Origin: Halanaerobium praevalens DSM 2228
Lineage (GTDB): Bacteria; Bacillota; Halanaerobiia; Halanaerobiales; Halanaerobiaceae
Length of the DNA: 64,000 bases
Direction of reading: 5' to 3'
Assembly: GCF_000165465.1 (NCBI RefSeq)
Contig: NC_017455.1
Location: 806,001 to 870,000, forward strand
In this document: positions 55,105 to 64,000 of the stretch, in pieces
Layout: every line of letters begins with the position of its first letter
Position numbering within the stretch: the first letter of the stretch is position 1
Made by a program: the position numbers and the translations under genes
Notes under the pieces: generated by a model
Seen by the model: only the letters and a program-made list of their open reading frames with translations
The model's database searches: none
Told to the model about the DNA's origin: nothing

Positions 55105-55127
55105 ACCGCCTTTGAAGGCGGTCTTTT
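55105..55127. terminator. Bidirectional terminator after the EAL gene and the NhaC-type gene
   Basis: ACCGCCT pairs with AGGCGGT around TTGA. T runs on the plus strand and A runs before the stem serve both convergent genes. Confidence 0.88.
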
Positions 55128-55142
55128 TATTATGATTAAAAA

Positions 55143-56684
55143 TTAAATAGCATCTTCTGCTTTTTTTCCGATCACCTGAACAACTATATAAAGTGCAATA
55201 ATTCCAACTGGTAATAGATAAATAGCAGAAAATCCAAATCCAGCTGGTAAGAAGCCAAATAGAGCAGCAACTAAACCAATAGTTAAAGCATAAGGCATTT
55301 GAGTACTTACATGGTCCATATGATCAACTGCAGAGGCAGTAGAAGACATAATGGTAGTGTCAGAGATAGGTGAACAATGGTCCCCCATTACACTTGCAGT
55401 TAAAACAGCTGCAATTGTTGGCAGCATTGGGATTCCAATTGAATGAGCTAAAGGTATAGCAAGTGGCATTACAATTGCTACAGTTCCCCAAGAACTTCCA
55501 ATTGTAAAAGCAATAAAAGCTGAGAAAACAAAGATCATAACTGGAACTATTTCTGGTATTATATTACCTTCTAAAATTGAAACTAAATAATTTGCAGTTC
55601 CTAAATCTTCAGTAATACTACCAATTGACCAGGCTAAAACCAGAATTAAACAAGCAATAAACATTGATTTTGCTCCATCAATCCAGCCATCAACTGTTTC
55701 ATTTACATTTAAAATTCCTTTAGCCAAACTAAGAATTCCAGCAATAAAACTACCTGTAATTGCAGCCCAAAGTAAGACAATACTGGCATCTGCATTACCA
55801 AAAGCATCTCGAATTGAAGTACCAGCTTCTAAACCTCCACCATTATACCAGAGTCCAAATAATGTTATTAAAATAACTCCAATTATTGGTAAAAAAGAAT
55901 TGAAAAAATTAAAACTTTTACCTTCTGGTTGTTTAATTTCTTCCATTTCTTGAGAAACCATTGGTGTTGAACCTGGTCTTAAAGTTTCACCAGTTGAACG
56001 TGCTCTTTTTTCTGCTTTTAACATTGGTCCAAAATCTTTGGCAGTAAAGATAATTATTAGGGCAAAAGCTAAAGCAAAAATACTATAAAAGCGATAAGGT
56101 ATTGTCTGGACAAAAGTTCCATAAGCATTCATTTCTATTCCTAGAGCATCAAATCCATCTTTAATAACTCCGACTTCAAAGGCTATCCAGGTAGAAATTG
56201 GAACAATACTTGAAACAGCAGCAGCAGTTAAATCAACAATAAAAGCTAATTTTTCTCTTGAAATTCTCATTTTATCAGTAATAGGCCTCATTGTATTACC
56301 AACAATTAAAGTATTAGCATAATCATCAAAAAAGATCAGAACTCCCATAATCCAGGCTGCAAACTGAGTTTTAGCTATAGAATTAGCTCTCTCAGCGACA
56401 TATTCTCCAATGGCAACTATACCACCTGACTTATTAATTATTCCAATCATTCCTCCCATAGCTAATAAGAATAAAATAATACCTGCATTCCAAGAATCTG
56501 CCAAAGAAGCAAGAATATAATTATCTAGAGTATGCATAAAAGCAAAAAGAGGGTTATAAGCGTTAATAATTAAGGCCCCTGAAAAAATACCTAAAAATAA
56601 AGATAAGACAACTTGTTTAGTCCACCAAGCTAAGATAATAGCCAATAATGGTGGTAATAAAGAAATAACACCAAAACTTTCCAT
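55143..56684 (-). CDS. NhaC-family antiporter, likely lysine transporter
   Basis: A 513-residue inner-membrane protein with about 11-12 helices. NhaC family patterns include FFDDYANTLIVGNTMRPI, AFTIGSSWGTVAI and VMGDHCSPISDTTIMSSTA. The family moves Na+ or H+ against diverse solutes such as malate, lactate or amino acids. Here the gene is preceded by a complete lysine riboswitch with a terminator, so lysine should repress it. Comparative genomics has assigned riboswitch-controlled NhaC proteins (LysW) as lysine transporters. The transporter function is therefore an inference from regulation plus family. It has a strong promoter and ends at a terminator, so it is a single-gene unit. Confidence 0.9.
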   Translation of the reverse strand: MESFGVISLLPPLLAIILAWWTKQVVLSLFLGIFSGALIINAYNPLFAFMHTLDNYILASLADSWNAGIILFLLAMGGMIGIINKSGGIVAIGEYVAERANSIAKTQFAAWIMGVLIFFDDYANTLIVGNTMRPITDKMRISREKLAFIVDLTAAAVSSIVPISTWIAFEVGVIKDGFDALGIEMNAYGTFVQTIPYRFYSIFALAFALIIIFTAKDFGPMLKAEKRARSTGETLRPGSTPMVSQEMEEIKQPEGKSFNFFNSFLPIIGVILITLFGLWYNGGGLEAGTSIRDAFGNADASIVLLWAAITGSFIAGILSLAKGILNVNETVDGWIDGAKSMFIACLILVLAWSIGSITEDLGTANYLVSILEGNIIPEIVPVMIFVFSAFIAFTIGSSWGTVAIVMPLAIPLAHSIGIPMLPTIAAVLTASVMGDHCSPISDTTIMSSTASAVDHMDHVSTQMPYALTIGLVAALFGFLPAGFGFSAIYLLPVGIIALYIVVQVIGKKAEDAI

Positions 56685-56742
56685 AATTTCATCCTCCTAG
56701 TTATTTTTTAAAAAATTGAATATTTAAACTTTAAGCAAATAA

Positions 56743-56975
56743 AAAATCCCTAGCAAAATGCTAGGGTAAATAAAATAACCCCATCTAATATCATGAGATA
56801 GCACAACATAGTTAATTTAACTATGACAGTCCTGTATATTTTTTATACAGTCCCAGTGATTTTTTTAATCCTAAAAAAATACACTTCGGCAGTAAACCCT
56901 TTCATTTTAAGTTTAAGCTGGATTTGCAAGAGTAAAATTACTGATTTTTACTGCTCCTCTACCTCATCTTAGATG
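56743..56975 (-). promoter_or_regulatory. Lysine riboswitch (L-box) with terminator
   Basis: Read on the minus strand, the aptamer spans 56975 to 56782. P1 joins CATCTAAGATGAG with CTCATGATATTAGATG. Core boxes match the L-box: GAGGTAGAGGAGC, GAAAGGGTTTACTGCCGAAGTG, CTGGGACTGT and GGACTGTCATAG, then GTGCTATCTCA. About 15 bases after P1 comes the terminator at 56766-56748 (CCCTAGC against GCTAGGG, then T runs). Lysine binding should favour termination. It fills most of the 505-base gap before the NhaC-type gene. Confidence 0.94.
56748..56766 (-). terminator. Terminator of the lysine riboswitch
   Basis: CCCTAGC and GCTAGGG form seven pairs, followed on the minus strand by a T-rich run. It lies upstream of the gene and acts as the regulatory switch. 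Confidence 0.9.
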
Positions 56976-57035
56976 AGGCATTTAATAACTAATATTTTAA
57001 TTAATTATTTTTTTCTCAATATTTAATTTAATAGA

Positions 57036-57064
57036 ATTATAACTTAGAGAAAGATTTATGTCAA
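57036..57064 (-). promoter_or_regulatory. Sigma-A-type promoter of the lysine riboswitch transcript
   Basis: On the minus strand, TTGACA and TATAAT are separated by exactly 17 bases, about 60 bases before the aptamer. Confidence 0.88.
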
Positions 57065-57081
57065 GAAATTAATAAAAAACT

Positions 57082-57111
57082 TTGCATTAGATAGGATTTA
57101 TAATATATAAT
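57082..57111 (+). promoter_or_regulatory. Possible promoter of ylbL
   Basis: TTGCAT and TATAAT are 18 bases apart, about 78 bases before the start codon. A divergent unit upstream makes a promoter here necessary. Confidence 0.45.
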
Positions 57112-57189
57112 AAACATGTTGTCTTTTTTTTAGAGAAGTTAAAATAAATAATTATTTTAGTTAATAATAAAAATAGAAGGAAGATTAAT

Positions 57190-58200
57190 ATGCAAAAAAA
57201 GAATTTTAAGAACTTAAGTTCAAAATTATTTGGAATAATATTTGTTTTATTTGTAATTAGTCATTTTGTGCCAGTACCTTATCAAGTGATGGAGCCTGGA
57301 GTTGCTGAAGAATTATCACCAATGATTGAGGTGGATTCAGCTTATCAAAATGAAGGTGAATTCTTATTAACAGCAGTGGGTACAAAGAGAGCAATGGCCT
57401 GGGATTATTTTTATATAACATTATTTTCCCCCTCTGATAAAGAACTTAGTTCTATTAGAGATTATTTGCCAGAAAATATGGATTTAAATCAATACATAGA
57501 ATTAATGGCAGAACTTATGGAAGAAAGTAAACTTCAGGCACAAGCAGTTGCTTTTGAAAAAGCTGGCTATCAAGTTCAAATAAGTGGAGAAGGAGCTCTT
57601 GTTGTTCAAGTTATGGAAAATGGAAGTGCTTATAACAAACTAGAACAAGGTGATTTAATTAAATCTGTAGATGGTAAAAAGGTAGAAATGGCTGCTGATG
57701 CAGTTAATATTATAAAAAATAGAAAAATTGGTGATTTGGTTGAATTAAAAGTATTAAGAGAAGAAGAACTGTTGGAATTTAACTTAAGAACAGTAGAACT
57801 TGAAGGTAATAAGGGTTCTCCTTCAATTGGTGTTTTAATTAGTTCTCAGGGTTTAGAATATGATATTCCAAGAAAAGTTAATTTTAAAACTGAAAATATT
57901 ATTGGACCTTCAGCTGGTGGTGTTTTTACTTTAGAAATTTATAATCAGCTGACTGAAAGAGATATTACAAATGGTAAAAAAATTGCTGGAACTGGGACAA
58001 TTAGTTTAGATGGTAAACTTGGTAGAATTGATGGAGTTAAATATAAAATAATGGCCGCTAAAAAGGCTGAAGTAGACTTATTTATAGTTCCAAAAGAAAA
58101 TTATGAAACTGCTGCCCAATTTGCAGGAGATCTAAAGTTAATCAAAGCAGATAATATTAATGATGTCTTAAATTATTTAAAACAAGATCAAAGTTTATAG
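57190..58200 (+). CDS. ylbL: YlbL/SepM-type PDZ and Lon-like (S16) membrane protease
   Basis: The 336-residue product has one N-terminal membrane helix (about residues 9-28), a PDZ domain (about 125-200) and a C-terminal S16 protease domain. Catalytic Ser241 lies in IIGPSAGGVF and the lysine is probably Lys286 in GVKYKIMAA. Streptococcal SepM cuts a peptide pheromone outside the membrane, and Bacillus YlbL counters a DNA damage checkpoint protein. The substrate here is unknown. It keeps its Bacillus-like place near tmcAL, which is convergent here. Confidence 0.92.
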   Translation: MQKKNFKNLSSKLFGIIFVLFVISHFVPVPYQVMEPGVAEELSPMIEVDSAYQNEGEFLLTAVGTKRAMAWDYFYITLFSPSDKELSSIRDYLPENMDLNQYIELMAELMEESKLQAQAVAFEKAGYQVQISGEGALVVQVMENGSAYNKLEQGDLIKSVDGKKVEMAADAVNIIKNRKIGDLVELKVLREEELLEFNLRTVELEGNKGSPSIGVLISSQGLEYDIPRKVNFKTENIIGPSAGGVFTLEIYNQLTERDITNGKKIAGTGTISLDGKLGRIDGVKYKIMAAKKAEVDLFIVPKENYETAAQFAGDLKLIKADNINDVLNYLKQDQSL

Positions 58201-58233
58201 TGAATTAATTGTTTATCAATTTTTAGATATTTA

Positions 58234-59520
58234 TTATATTTTAATTAACTTTTGGTAAAAATCTCTTTGAGCCTGACTATGTTTTGGGTTTTGATAGAGT
58301 AAAGCATAAAGATCTGAAGCAAGTAAATCATAACTTAGAGATAAATCAAGTGCTTTTTTTGCATTTAAGTCAATAGCTTTAATTTTAGCAGCTGGATTAA
58401 TTATAATCTCTAGCTCAGATTTATTTTGTAGTTGCGAAAGTAAATTTTCTTTACCTTTTTTGATCCCAAGTACTCTTAAATACTGAGGAGCGGAATCAGC
58501 TATTAAATTAAGTTTATCTGTTTTAAGCTCAAAATAAATCTGCAAAATTTTCCTTTTTATTTTACTTTCAGTTATATTTTTAGATTTTAAGTTTTCTAAA
58601 AAAGATCTTTCTTTAAATTCTGCTTGAGCTTTTTCTAAAAATCTATTTTCTAAACCATTATTGATTCCTTGATATTTTTTTAAATCAGAGCTATTAAGTC
58701 TTCTTATTTGATCAACTGTTTTAGCTAATATTTTTTTATATTTACTTTGCTGAACAAATCTACCTTTTTTAACTTCATTATTTAAAATTTGCCAGGATTT
58801 TAATGGCATTAAATTTTGAGTTTTTTGCAAGGCTTTAGCCTGAGGTAGAGTTTTAAATAGATTTCTAATTAAAGATGCACTAGCATAGTTTTTCTGGATT
58901 TCTTGACTGTGATATGCACTACCGATTCTTTTTATTGTTTTAGGCTTAAGATTTGAATTTAAACTAAGAATAGATTTTAAATATTCAATGCCCAAAATGT
59001 TGTTTGGTTCTTTTAAAGTCTTTTTAATTTTTGCTTTGCTAAAATTTTGTAAATGTTTATAACTTTGATAAGCAGAGAGTAAAGCTTTTCTTCTAGCGGT
59101 AGGGAAATTAATCCCTTTTTTCAAGTAGTTTTGGAGATTATTTTTAAATTCTGGACTTTCATTAATAAAGGCGTGGGCAATAGCAGAAATGATTTCAATA
59201 TCACCTGCTTCACTACCAAAAACAACTGAATCTACAATCTTACTTTTAGTTAAACTTAAAATTGAATAATGGGCAAAGTATTCAGCACTACGAATATTAT
59301 AAGCTAAAGGAAGTTCTAAAACTAAATCAGCTCCACAACTTAAAGCTTGTTTGGTTCTGGCCCATTTGTCAAGCAAAGTGGGTTCACCTCGTTGGCTAAA
59401 ATTGCCACTCATAATTACAATTAGGTTATTAGCTTTAGTTATTTTTTTGCTTTGATTTAGGTGGTATTGGTGGCCATTATGAAAAGGATTATATTCTACG
59501 ATTAAAGCAGTTGTATGCAT
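58234..59520 (-). CDS. tmcAL: tRNA(Met) cytidine acetate ligase
   Basis: TmcAL makes N4-acetylcytidine at C34 of elongator tRNA-Met using acetate and ATP. The 428-residue product has the nucleotidyltransferase motif YNPFHNGHQYHL near the N-terminus, then IMSGNFSQRGEP, DLVLELP and FGSEAGDIE. The last third is helical and variable. Acetate use fits the pta/ackA genes next door. On the minus strand it is convergent with ylbL and divergent from pta. Confidence 0.93.
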   Translation of the reverse strand: MHTTALIVEYNPFHNGHQYHLNQSKKITKANNLIVIMSGNFSQRGEPTLLDKWARTKQALSCGADLVLELPLAYNIRSAEYFAHYSILSLTKSKIVDSVVFGSEAGDIEIISAIAHAFINESPEFKNNLQNYLKKGINFPTARRKALLSAYQSYKHLQNFSKAKIKKTLKEPNNILGIEYLKSILSLNSNLKPKTIKRIGSAYHSQEIQKNYASASLIRNLFKTLPQAKALQKTQNLMPLKSWQILNNEVKKGRFVQQSKYKKILAKTVDQIRRLNSSDLKKYQGINNGLENRFLEKAQAEFKERSFLENLKSKNITESKIKRKILQIYFELKTDKLNLIADSAPQYLRVLGIKKGKENLLSQLQNKSELEIIINPAAKIKAIDLNAKKALDLSLSYDLLASDLYALLYQNPKHSQAQRDFYQKLIKI

Positions 59521-59695
59521 AAAAACACCTCAAATTTAGATTTAAGTAAATTGTTTTAGTTATAATAAAAGTTTTACTTTTCGAACTTTTTACTTTAAAA
59601 AAGGATTTGTAACTTTAATATAGTATTATATACATAATAGCAAAGATATAGTTAAAGAACAAATATGATTTTTTTACTATCAGGGAGGAATAAAA

Positions 59696-60694
59696 ATGGA
59701 TATTTTAAAGAATTTTAAAGAAAAAGCAGCATCAGATTTAAAAACAATAGTTTTTGCTGAAGGAAATGATGAAAGAATAATAAGAGCTGCTGCAGAAGTT
59801 GAAACTGAAAAAACAGCTCAAATTGTTATTTTAGGTCAAAAAGAAGAAATCCAAAGTTCTGCTCAAACATATGGAGTGGATCTAACAGGTGTTGAGATTA
59901 TTGATCCTCAGGCATCAGAATACATAGCAGAATTTAGAGATGAATTCTATGAATTAAGAAAACATAAAGGGATTAGTAAAGCTGAGGCTGAAAAAGCAAT
60001 TAAAGATCCATTATATTTTGGAACTATGATGGTTTATACTAAAAAAGCTCATGGAATGGTAGCAGGTGCTGTGAATGCAACTGCTAATGTTTTAAGACCT
60101 TCCTTTCAAATTGTAAAAACTAAAGCAGGTATTTCTACAGTTTCTAGTGCTTTAATTATGGTTTTGAAAGATAAAAGTTTTGGTGAAGATGGAGTAATGG
60201 TTTTTTCTGATTGTGCAGTAAATCCTGCTCCTAATTCTGAACAATTAGCAGAAATTGCAATTACTACTGCTGATACTGCTCAGTCACTTTTAGATTTTGA
60301 TCCAAAAGTTGCTATGCTTTCTTTTTCAACTATGGGAAGTGCTAAACATGAGAATGTAGATAATGTTAGAAATGCAGTTGAAATTGCTCAAAAAAATGCA
60401 CCGCATTTAAAAATAGATGGAGAAATGCAGTTAGATGCTGCTTTAGTTGAAAGTGTTGGTAAGAGAAAAGCACCTGAAAGTGAAATTGCAGGTGAAGCTA
60501 ATGTTCTTATTTTCCCAGATTTACAGTCTGGTAATATTGGTTATAAATTAGTACAAAGAATTGCTGGAGCAGATGCAGTTGGCCCTATTATTCAGGGATT
60601 AGCTGAACCAATTAATGATTTATCTCGTGGCTGTTCAGTTTCAGATATTGTTAATTTAACAGCTATTACAGCAGTTCAAGCTCAAAACAAATAA
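59696..60694 (+). CDS. pta: Phosphate acetyltransferase
   Basis: Pta converts acetyl-CoA and phosphate to acetyl phosphate. The 332-residue product is the short form without the N-terminal regulatory domain. Motifs are [45 protein letters not shown] and [17 protein letters not shown]. Sixteen bases separate it from ackA. Upstream, TTGTAA with TATACA about 16 bases on is a weak promoter candidate near 59607-59634. Confidence 0.97.
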   Translation: MDILKNFKEKAASDLKTIVFAEGNDERIIRAAAEVETEKTAQIVILGQKEEIQSSAQTYGVDLTGVEIIDPQASEYIAEFRDEFYELRKHKGISKAEAEKAIKDPLYFGTMMVYTKKAHGMVAGAVNATANVLRPSFQIVKTKAGISTVSSALIMVLKDKSFGEDGVMVFSDCAVNPAPNSEQLAEIAITTADTAQSLLDFDPKVAMLSFSTMGSAKHENVDNVRNAVEIAQKNAPHLKIDGEMQLDAALVESVGKRKAPESEIAGEANVLIFPDLQSGNIGYKLVQRIAGADAVGPIIQGLAEPINDLSRGCSVSDIVNLTAITAVQAQNK

Positions 60695-60710
60695 AATTGG
60701 AGGAATAAAA

Positions 60711-61904
60711 ATGAAAATACTTGTTATTAATAGTGGAAGTTCATCATTGAAGTATCAATTGTTTAATATGGAAACAGAAAGTGTATTAGCAAAAGGTTTA
60801 ATTCAAAGAATAGGAATTTCAGGATCATTTTTAGAATATGAAAATAATGAAGGAGAAGAAGTTCTAATTGAAAAAGATATTGCAACTCATAAAGTTGGAA
60901 TTGAATTATTGTTAGAAACTCTTTTATCTTCTGAGCATGGAGTTTTAAAAGATATAGATGAAGTGGAAGCTATAGGTCATAGAATTGTACATGGAGGAGA
61001 AGCTTTTGCAGAATCTACAGTTATTGATGAAAGCGTAATCAAAGAATTAGAAGAAGTAGCTGATTTAGCTCCACTTCATAACCCACCAAATATTATGGGA
61101 ATTAAAGTGTGTAAAGAATTAATGCCGACTAAACCTCAGGTAGGAGTCTTTGATACAGCTTTCCACCAAACTATGCCAGAGAAAGCTTATATTTATGCCT
61201 TGCCATATGAATATTATAAAAAGTATGGTGTGAGAAGATACGGTTTCCATGGTACTTCTCATGGTTATGTAGCTCAGAGAGCTGCTAAAATGTTAGAAAA
61301 AGATTTATCTGAGCTTAAAATTGTAACTTGTCATTTAGGTAATGGAGCTAGTTTAGCAGCAGTCAAAAATGGTGAGGTTGTTGATACTAGTATGGGTTTA
61401 ACTCCTTTAGAAGGTTTAGTAATGGGAACTCGTTGTGGAGATATTGATCCAGCAATCATACCATTTATTATGGAAAAAGAAGATCTTTCTGCTGCTGAAA
61501 TTGATAATATTTTAAATAAGAAAAGTGGCCTTTTAGGTATTTCAGGTGTTAGCAGTGATTCTCGCGATGTTGAAAATGCTGCTGAATCAGGAAATCATCA
61601 GGCAGAAGTTGCTTTAGAAATATTTAATTATAGAGTTAAAAAATATATTGGAGCTTATACTGCAGCTATGGGTGGTGTTGATGCAATTGTATTTACTGCT
61701 GGAATTGGGGAAAATGCAATTGAAACTAGAGCTGGAATTTTAAATGGACTTGAATATTTAGGTGTTGAATTAGACGAAGAGGCTAATGATATGCGTGGAA
61801 AAGAAAAAGTAATCTCAAAATCTGATTCTAAAGTAAAAGCTTTAGTTATTCCGACAAATGAGGAATTAGTTATTGCTAGAGATACAAAGGATTTAGTCAA
61901 CTAA
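60711..61904 (+). CDS. ackA: Acetate kinase
   Basis: AckA makes ATP and acetate from acetyl phosphate, the energy step of acetate fermentation. The 397-residue product has the N-terminal motif [43 protein letters not shown] with catalytic residues, and HLGNGAS. With pta it forms the acetate operon. The next gene has its own promoter overlapping the short gap. Confidence 0.98.
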   Translation: MKILVINSGSSSLKYQLFNMETESVLAKGLIQRIGISGSFLEYENNEGEEVLIEKDIATHKVGIELLLETLLSSEHGVLKDIDEVEAIGHRIVHGGEAFAESTVIDESVIKELEEVADLAPLHNPPNIMGIKVCKELMPTKPQVGVFDTAFHQTMPEKAYIYALPYEYYKKYGVRRYGFHGTSHGYVAQRAAKMLEKDLSELKIVTCHLGNGASLAAVKNGEVVDTSMGLTPLEGLVMGTRCGDIDPAIIPFIMEKEDLSAAEIDNILNKKSGLLGISGVSSDSRDVENAAESGNHQAEVALEIFNYRVKKYIGAYTAAMGGVDAIVFTAGIGENAIETRAGILNGLEYLGVELDEEANDMRGKEKVISKSDSKVKALVIPTNEELVIARDTKDLVN

Positions 61905-61915
61905 TAAGTTTTCGC

Positions 61916-61944
61916 TTGACAGTTAAAGCTTATTTTTATATAAT
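61916..61944 (+). promoter_or_regulatory. Consensus sigma-A promoter of yceD-rpmF
   Basis: TTGACA and TATAAT are separated by 17 bases, a perfect consensus. Transcription should start near 61951, which rules out the in-frame ATG at 61948 as a start of yceD. Confidence 0.92.
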
Positions 61945-61977
61945 AAAATGTGGTTATTTACAGGGGTGATTAAAAAA

Positions 61978-62454
61978 TTGTATATAAACCTCAGTGATTT
62001 AAAAGAAGTTGGAGCTAGAAAACAAGTAGAATTAGAGCTTGAATTTCATAATTTTGAATTTGCCAATCGTGAAATTGAAATAAAAGATCCAATTGAACTT
62101 GAACTTGAAATTTTTAACACTACTGATTCTTATGTAGTTGAAGGTGAAATTAAAGCCAAATTGATTTTGAGTTGTAGTCGCTGCCTACAAGAATATAATT
62201 CTACAATCAACTTAGATCTAACTGAAAATGTTGTAAAAAATGAGATGGAAGATCAAGAAGAGTTATATTTAGATGAAATTATTATGGATAATATAATTTT
62301 ATCTTTACCTATGAAACCACTTTGTTCTGAAGACTGTAATGGGATTTGTCCCCAATGTGGTCAGGATTTAAATAAGGGTGAATGTGATTGTGAGGTAGAA
62401 ATATTAGATCCACGTTTAGCAAAATTGAAAGACTTTTATGATGAAGAGCAATAA
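61978..62454 (+). CDS. yceD: YceD/DUF177 family protein (YlbN)
   Basis: A 158-residue protein of the DUF177 family that is nearly always found before rpmF. It has an acidic N-terminal half and a cysteine set in the C-terminal half: CSRC in the middle, then [13 protein letters not shown] and CDC near the end, which suggests metal binding. A role in rRNA accumulation has been shown for plant and bacterial members. TTG 61978 is chosen because AGGGGTGAT lies seven bases upstream and because the -10 box lies just before the ATG at 61948. Confidence 0.9.
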   Translation: MYINLSDLKEVGARKQVELELEFHNFEFANREIEIKDPIELELEIFNTTDSYVVEGEIKAKLILSCSRCLQEYNSTINLDLTENVVKNEMEDQEELYLDEIIMDNIILSLPMKPLCSEDCNGICPQCGQDLNKGECDCEVEILDPRLAKLKDFYDEEQ

Positions 62455-62471
62455 ACAAGGAGGTGTATAAA

Positions 62472-62645
62472 ATGGCTGTACCAAAGAAAAGAACTTCTAA
62501 AACTCGTAAGCGTAAAAGACGTACTCATAAGAAATTGAGTGCTCCAAGCCTTACAGAATGTTCTAATTGCCATGAGAAGATTTTACCTCATCATGTGTGT
62601 CCTGAATGTGGACATTATGATGGCAAAAAGGTGAGCAAAAATTAA
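62472..62645 (+). CDS. rpmF: 50S ribosomal protein L32
   Basis: A 57-residue ribosomal protein beginning [17 protein letters not shown], with two cysteine pairs (CSNCH and CPECG) for zinc. ATG 62472 is preceded by AGGAGGTG; an ATG three codons earlier lies inside that site. It is followed by a strong terminator. Confidence 0.97.
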   Translation: MAVPKKRTSKTRKRKRRTHKKLSAPSLTECSNCHEKILPHHVCPECGHYDGKKVSKN

Positions 62646-62660
62646 AATATTTTAGATAAG

Positions 62661-62695
62661 CAGAGATCTCTACTTAAGAGATTCTCTGTTTTTTT
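62661..62695 (+). terminator. Terminator after rpmF
   Basis: CAGAGATCTCT pairs with AGAGATTCTCTG (one bulged T) around a short loop and is followed by seven T. Confidence 0.88.
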
Positions 62696-62707
62696 CTTGC
62701 CATAAAC

Positions 62708-62736
62708 TTGCAATTGACCAATGGTTGAGATATAAT
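62708..62736 (+). promoter_or_regulatory. Sigma-A-type promoter of plsX-fabK
   Basis: TTGCAA and TATAAT are 17 bases apart, about 58 bases before plsX. I see no inverted repeat of the FapR type around it. Confidence 0.72.
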
Positions 62737-62793
62737 GTTTTGCAAATGATATAGATAAAATTTTGTTTTTTTGTAATTTGGGAGGCGGCCTAA

Positions 62794-63807
62794 TTGTATA
62801 AAATAGCTGTTGATGTTATGAGTGGAGAAAAAAAAGCAGAAGAGTTAATTAAAGGTGCTCTAAAAGCTTTAGCAGAAGAAAAAGAACTAGAATTGACCCT
62901 GATTGGTGAATATGATATTATAAGCCAAGAGTTAGCTAAAACTGACTTTGATTCGAATCGGCTTAAAATTGAAAAAGCAGATCAAATAATAACTATGGAT
63001 GAATCACCAGTTAAGGCTTTAAGAAAGAAAAAAAATTCTACTGTTAATGTAGGAGCAAAGCTTTTACGAAAAAAGGAAGTAGAAGCCTTTATTTCTCCAG
63101 GTAATACAGGTTCAGTTATGGCAGCAGGTCTACTTAAAGTAGGTAGAGTTAAAGGTGTTTTAAGACCACCAATTGCAATTCAATTCCCTGCTATTAATGG
63201 AAGTACTTTGATTTTAGATAATGGAGCTAATACTAATTGTAGTCCTGAGAATTTAGAACAATTTGCTTTAATGGGACAGCTTTATGCAGAGAAAGTAATG
63301 AAAATAGATAATCCCCGCATTGCTCTTTTAAATATTGGAGAAGAAAAAACAAAAGGTAATAAACTAACTAAAGCAAGTTATGAACTTTTAAATAATAATC
63401 CGAAAATAAAGAATTTCATTGGGAATGTAGAGGGTAGAGATATTTTTTCTGAAAAAGTAGACATTATAGTTACTGATGGATTTGTTGGAAATATAGTTTT
63501 GAAAACAACAGAGGGAGCAGCCTCTTTTTTTCTGGAATTAATAAAAGATAGTTTTAAAACTAATTTACTTTCTAAACTTGCAGCTTTTATTTTAAAACCT
63601 TATCTTAAAAAATCTTTAGATAAAATTGATTATAGACAGTATGGAGGGGCTCCTTTATTAGGGGTTAAAGGCTTAGTGGTTATTAGTCATGGCAGTTCTG
63701 ATTCGACTGCTATTTATAATGCTATTAAAGCTGCTAAAAAAAGTATAGAAGAAAATATGGTTGAATTAATTAAAAGTGAGTTTGCTAAGAATGAGGAGTT
63801 GGAATAA
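62794..63807 (+). CDS. plsX: Phosphate acyltransferase PlsX
   Basis: PlsX turns acyl-ACP into acyl phosphate for phospholipid synthesis. The 337-residue product has the N-terminal pattern AVDVMSGEK, DESPVKALRKKKNSTV, SPGNTGSVMA, LILDNGAN, NIGEEKTKGN and TDGFVGNIVLKT. Family members usually start VDAMGGD, so VDVMSGE is a variant of the first motif. TTG 62794 has GGGAGG eight bases upstream. The next gene starts directly after its stop. Confidence 0.94.
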   Translation: MYKIAVDVMSGEKKAEELIKGALKALAEEKELELTLIGEYDIISQELAKTDFDSNRLKIEKADQIITMDESPVKALRKKKNSTVNVGAKLLRKKEVEAFISPGNTGSVMAAGLLKVGRVKGVLRPPIAIQFPAINGSTLILDNGANTNCSPENLEQFALMGQLYAEKVMKIDNPRIALLNIGEEKTKGNKLTKASYELLNNNPKIKNFIGNVEGRDIFSEKVDIIVTDGFVGNIVLKTTEGAASFFLELIKDSFKTNLLSKLAAFILKPYLKKSLDKIDYRQYGGAPLLGVKGLVVISHGSSDSTAIYNAIKAAKKSIEENMVELIKSEFAKNEELE

Positions 63808-64000
63808 ATGGCATTGAAAACAGAAATTTGTGATTTATTAAAGATAGAAAAGCCAATTATTCAAGGGGGAATGGCCTGGGTTGCAACAGGAGAATTAGCT
63901 GCTGCAGTTTCAGAAGCGGGTGGTTTAGGTGTTATTGGAGCAGGCAATGCTCCAGCTGAGGTTATTGAAAATGAAATTGATAAGTTAAGAAAAATAACTG
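63808..64000 (+). CDS. fabK: Enoyl-ACP reductase II FabK, N-terminal part (continues past window)
   Basis: The first 64 residues are visible. They start MALKTEICDLLKIEKPIIQGGMAW, then ELAAAVSEAGGLGVIG, which is the FMN-dependent FabK / nitronate monooxygenase fold. FabK carries out the last step of fatty acid elongation. Position right after plsX makes FabK much more likely than a nitronate monooxygenase. The 3' end lies outside the window. Confidence 0.85.
   Translation, partial: MALKTEICDLLKIEKPIIQGGMAWVATGELAAAVSEAGGLGVIGAGNAPAEVIENEIDKLRKIT

Noticed and set aside
61655-61900. Open frame on the minus strand inside ackA
   Set aside because: Shadow of a strongly conserved gene, with no start signal. 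The same holds for short frames opposite or inside the MATE gene, coaBC, def, the YugP-like gene, the malic enzyme gene, rpmB and the EAL gene.
62646-62793. Possible FapR operator before plsX
   Set aside because: No inverted repeat near the promoter resembles the known FapR site; only a terminator and a promoter are seen.
1-64000. Search for CRISPR arrays, insertion sequences, prophage, toxin-antitoxin pairs, tRNA or rRNA genes
   Set aside because: No regular repeat-spacer pattern, transposase, integrase or RNA gene was visible by reading; short AT-rich repeats are explained by base composition.

Overview
The window is a gene-dense, low-GC stretch of about 64 kb. It holds roughly 60 protein genes, two metabolite- or tRNA-sensing leader RNAs, and no rRNA, tRNA, CRISPR array, insertion sequence or prophage that I can see. 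Gene order and protein families point to an anaerobic, fermentative member of the Firmicutes. The traits of a two-membrane relative such as Halanaerobiales are suggestive: an Lnt-like protein is present, and a solute-binding protein has a cleavable signal peptide with no lipobox. The lineage is inferred from gene order, base composition and these traits; no marker gene was compared.

Layout. Bases 1-6321 are the end of a division and cell wall cluster (ftsW, murG, murC, ftsQ, ftsA, ftsZ). Bases 6385-9642 are the ylm/divIVA block (HlyD-like protein, yggS, ylmG, ylmH, divIVA). An isoleucine T-box then controls ileS, followed by an inverted MATE exporter gene, lspA, an rluD-type gene, a flavodiiron protein, an EF-G paralogue and an lnt-like gene. 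Bases 20851-46826 keep the Bacillus-like order rqcH, remA, gmk, rpoZ, coaBC, priA, def, fmt, rsmB, rlmN, prpC, prkC, rsgA, rpe, thiN, rpmB, yloU, yloV, recG. It is interrupted by a peptide-type ABC cassette with lgt and metK, by a zinc peptidase gene and by a malic enzyme gene. Bases 48941-62645 resemble the Bacillus ylb region (rsmD, coaD, patatin, ylbL, tmcAL, yceD, rpmF), with insertions that include a c-di-GMP protein, a lysine-riboswitch-controlled NhaC-type transporter and pta-ackA. The window ends in plsX and the start of fabK.

How the genes work together. Most encode housekeeping functions: septum and peptidoglycan synthesis, translation start and tRNA/rRNA modification, lipoprotein maturation (lspA, lgt and a doubtful lnt), Ser/Thr signalling (prpC/prkC), acetate fermentation (pta/ackA) and the start of phospholipid and fatty acid synthesis (plsX/fabK).

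The observations most worth a second look are: (1) a full-length PriA whose helicase motifs are eroded (Walker A, DEAH-type box and motif VI) while all eight zinc cysteines remain; (2) an Lnt-like protein with no cysteine anywhere, so without the family nucleophile; (3) a complete lysine riboswitch in front of an NhaC-family antiporter gene, marking it as a likely lysine transporter; (4) a three-hairpin leader in front of rpmB that I cannot assign to a known RNA class; and (5) a three-codon mini-ORF that carries the only good ribosome binding site at the start of an ABC permease gene.
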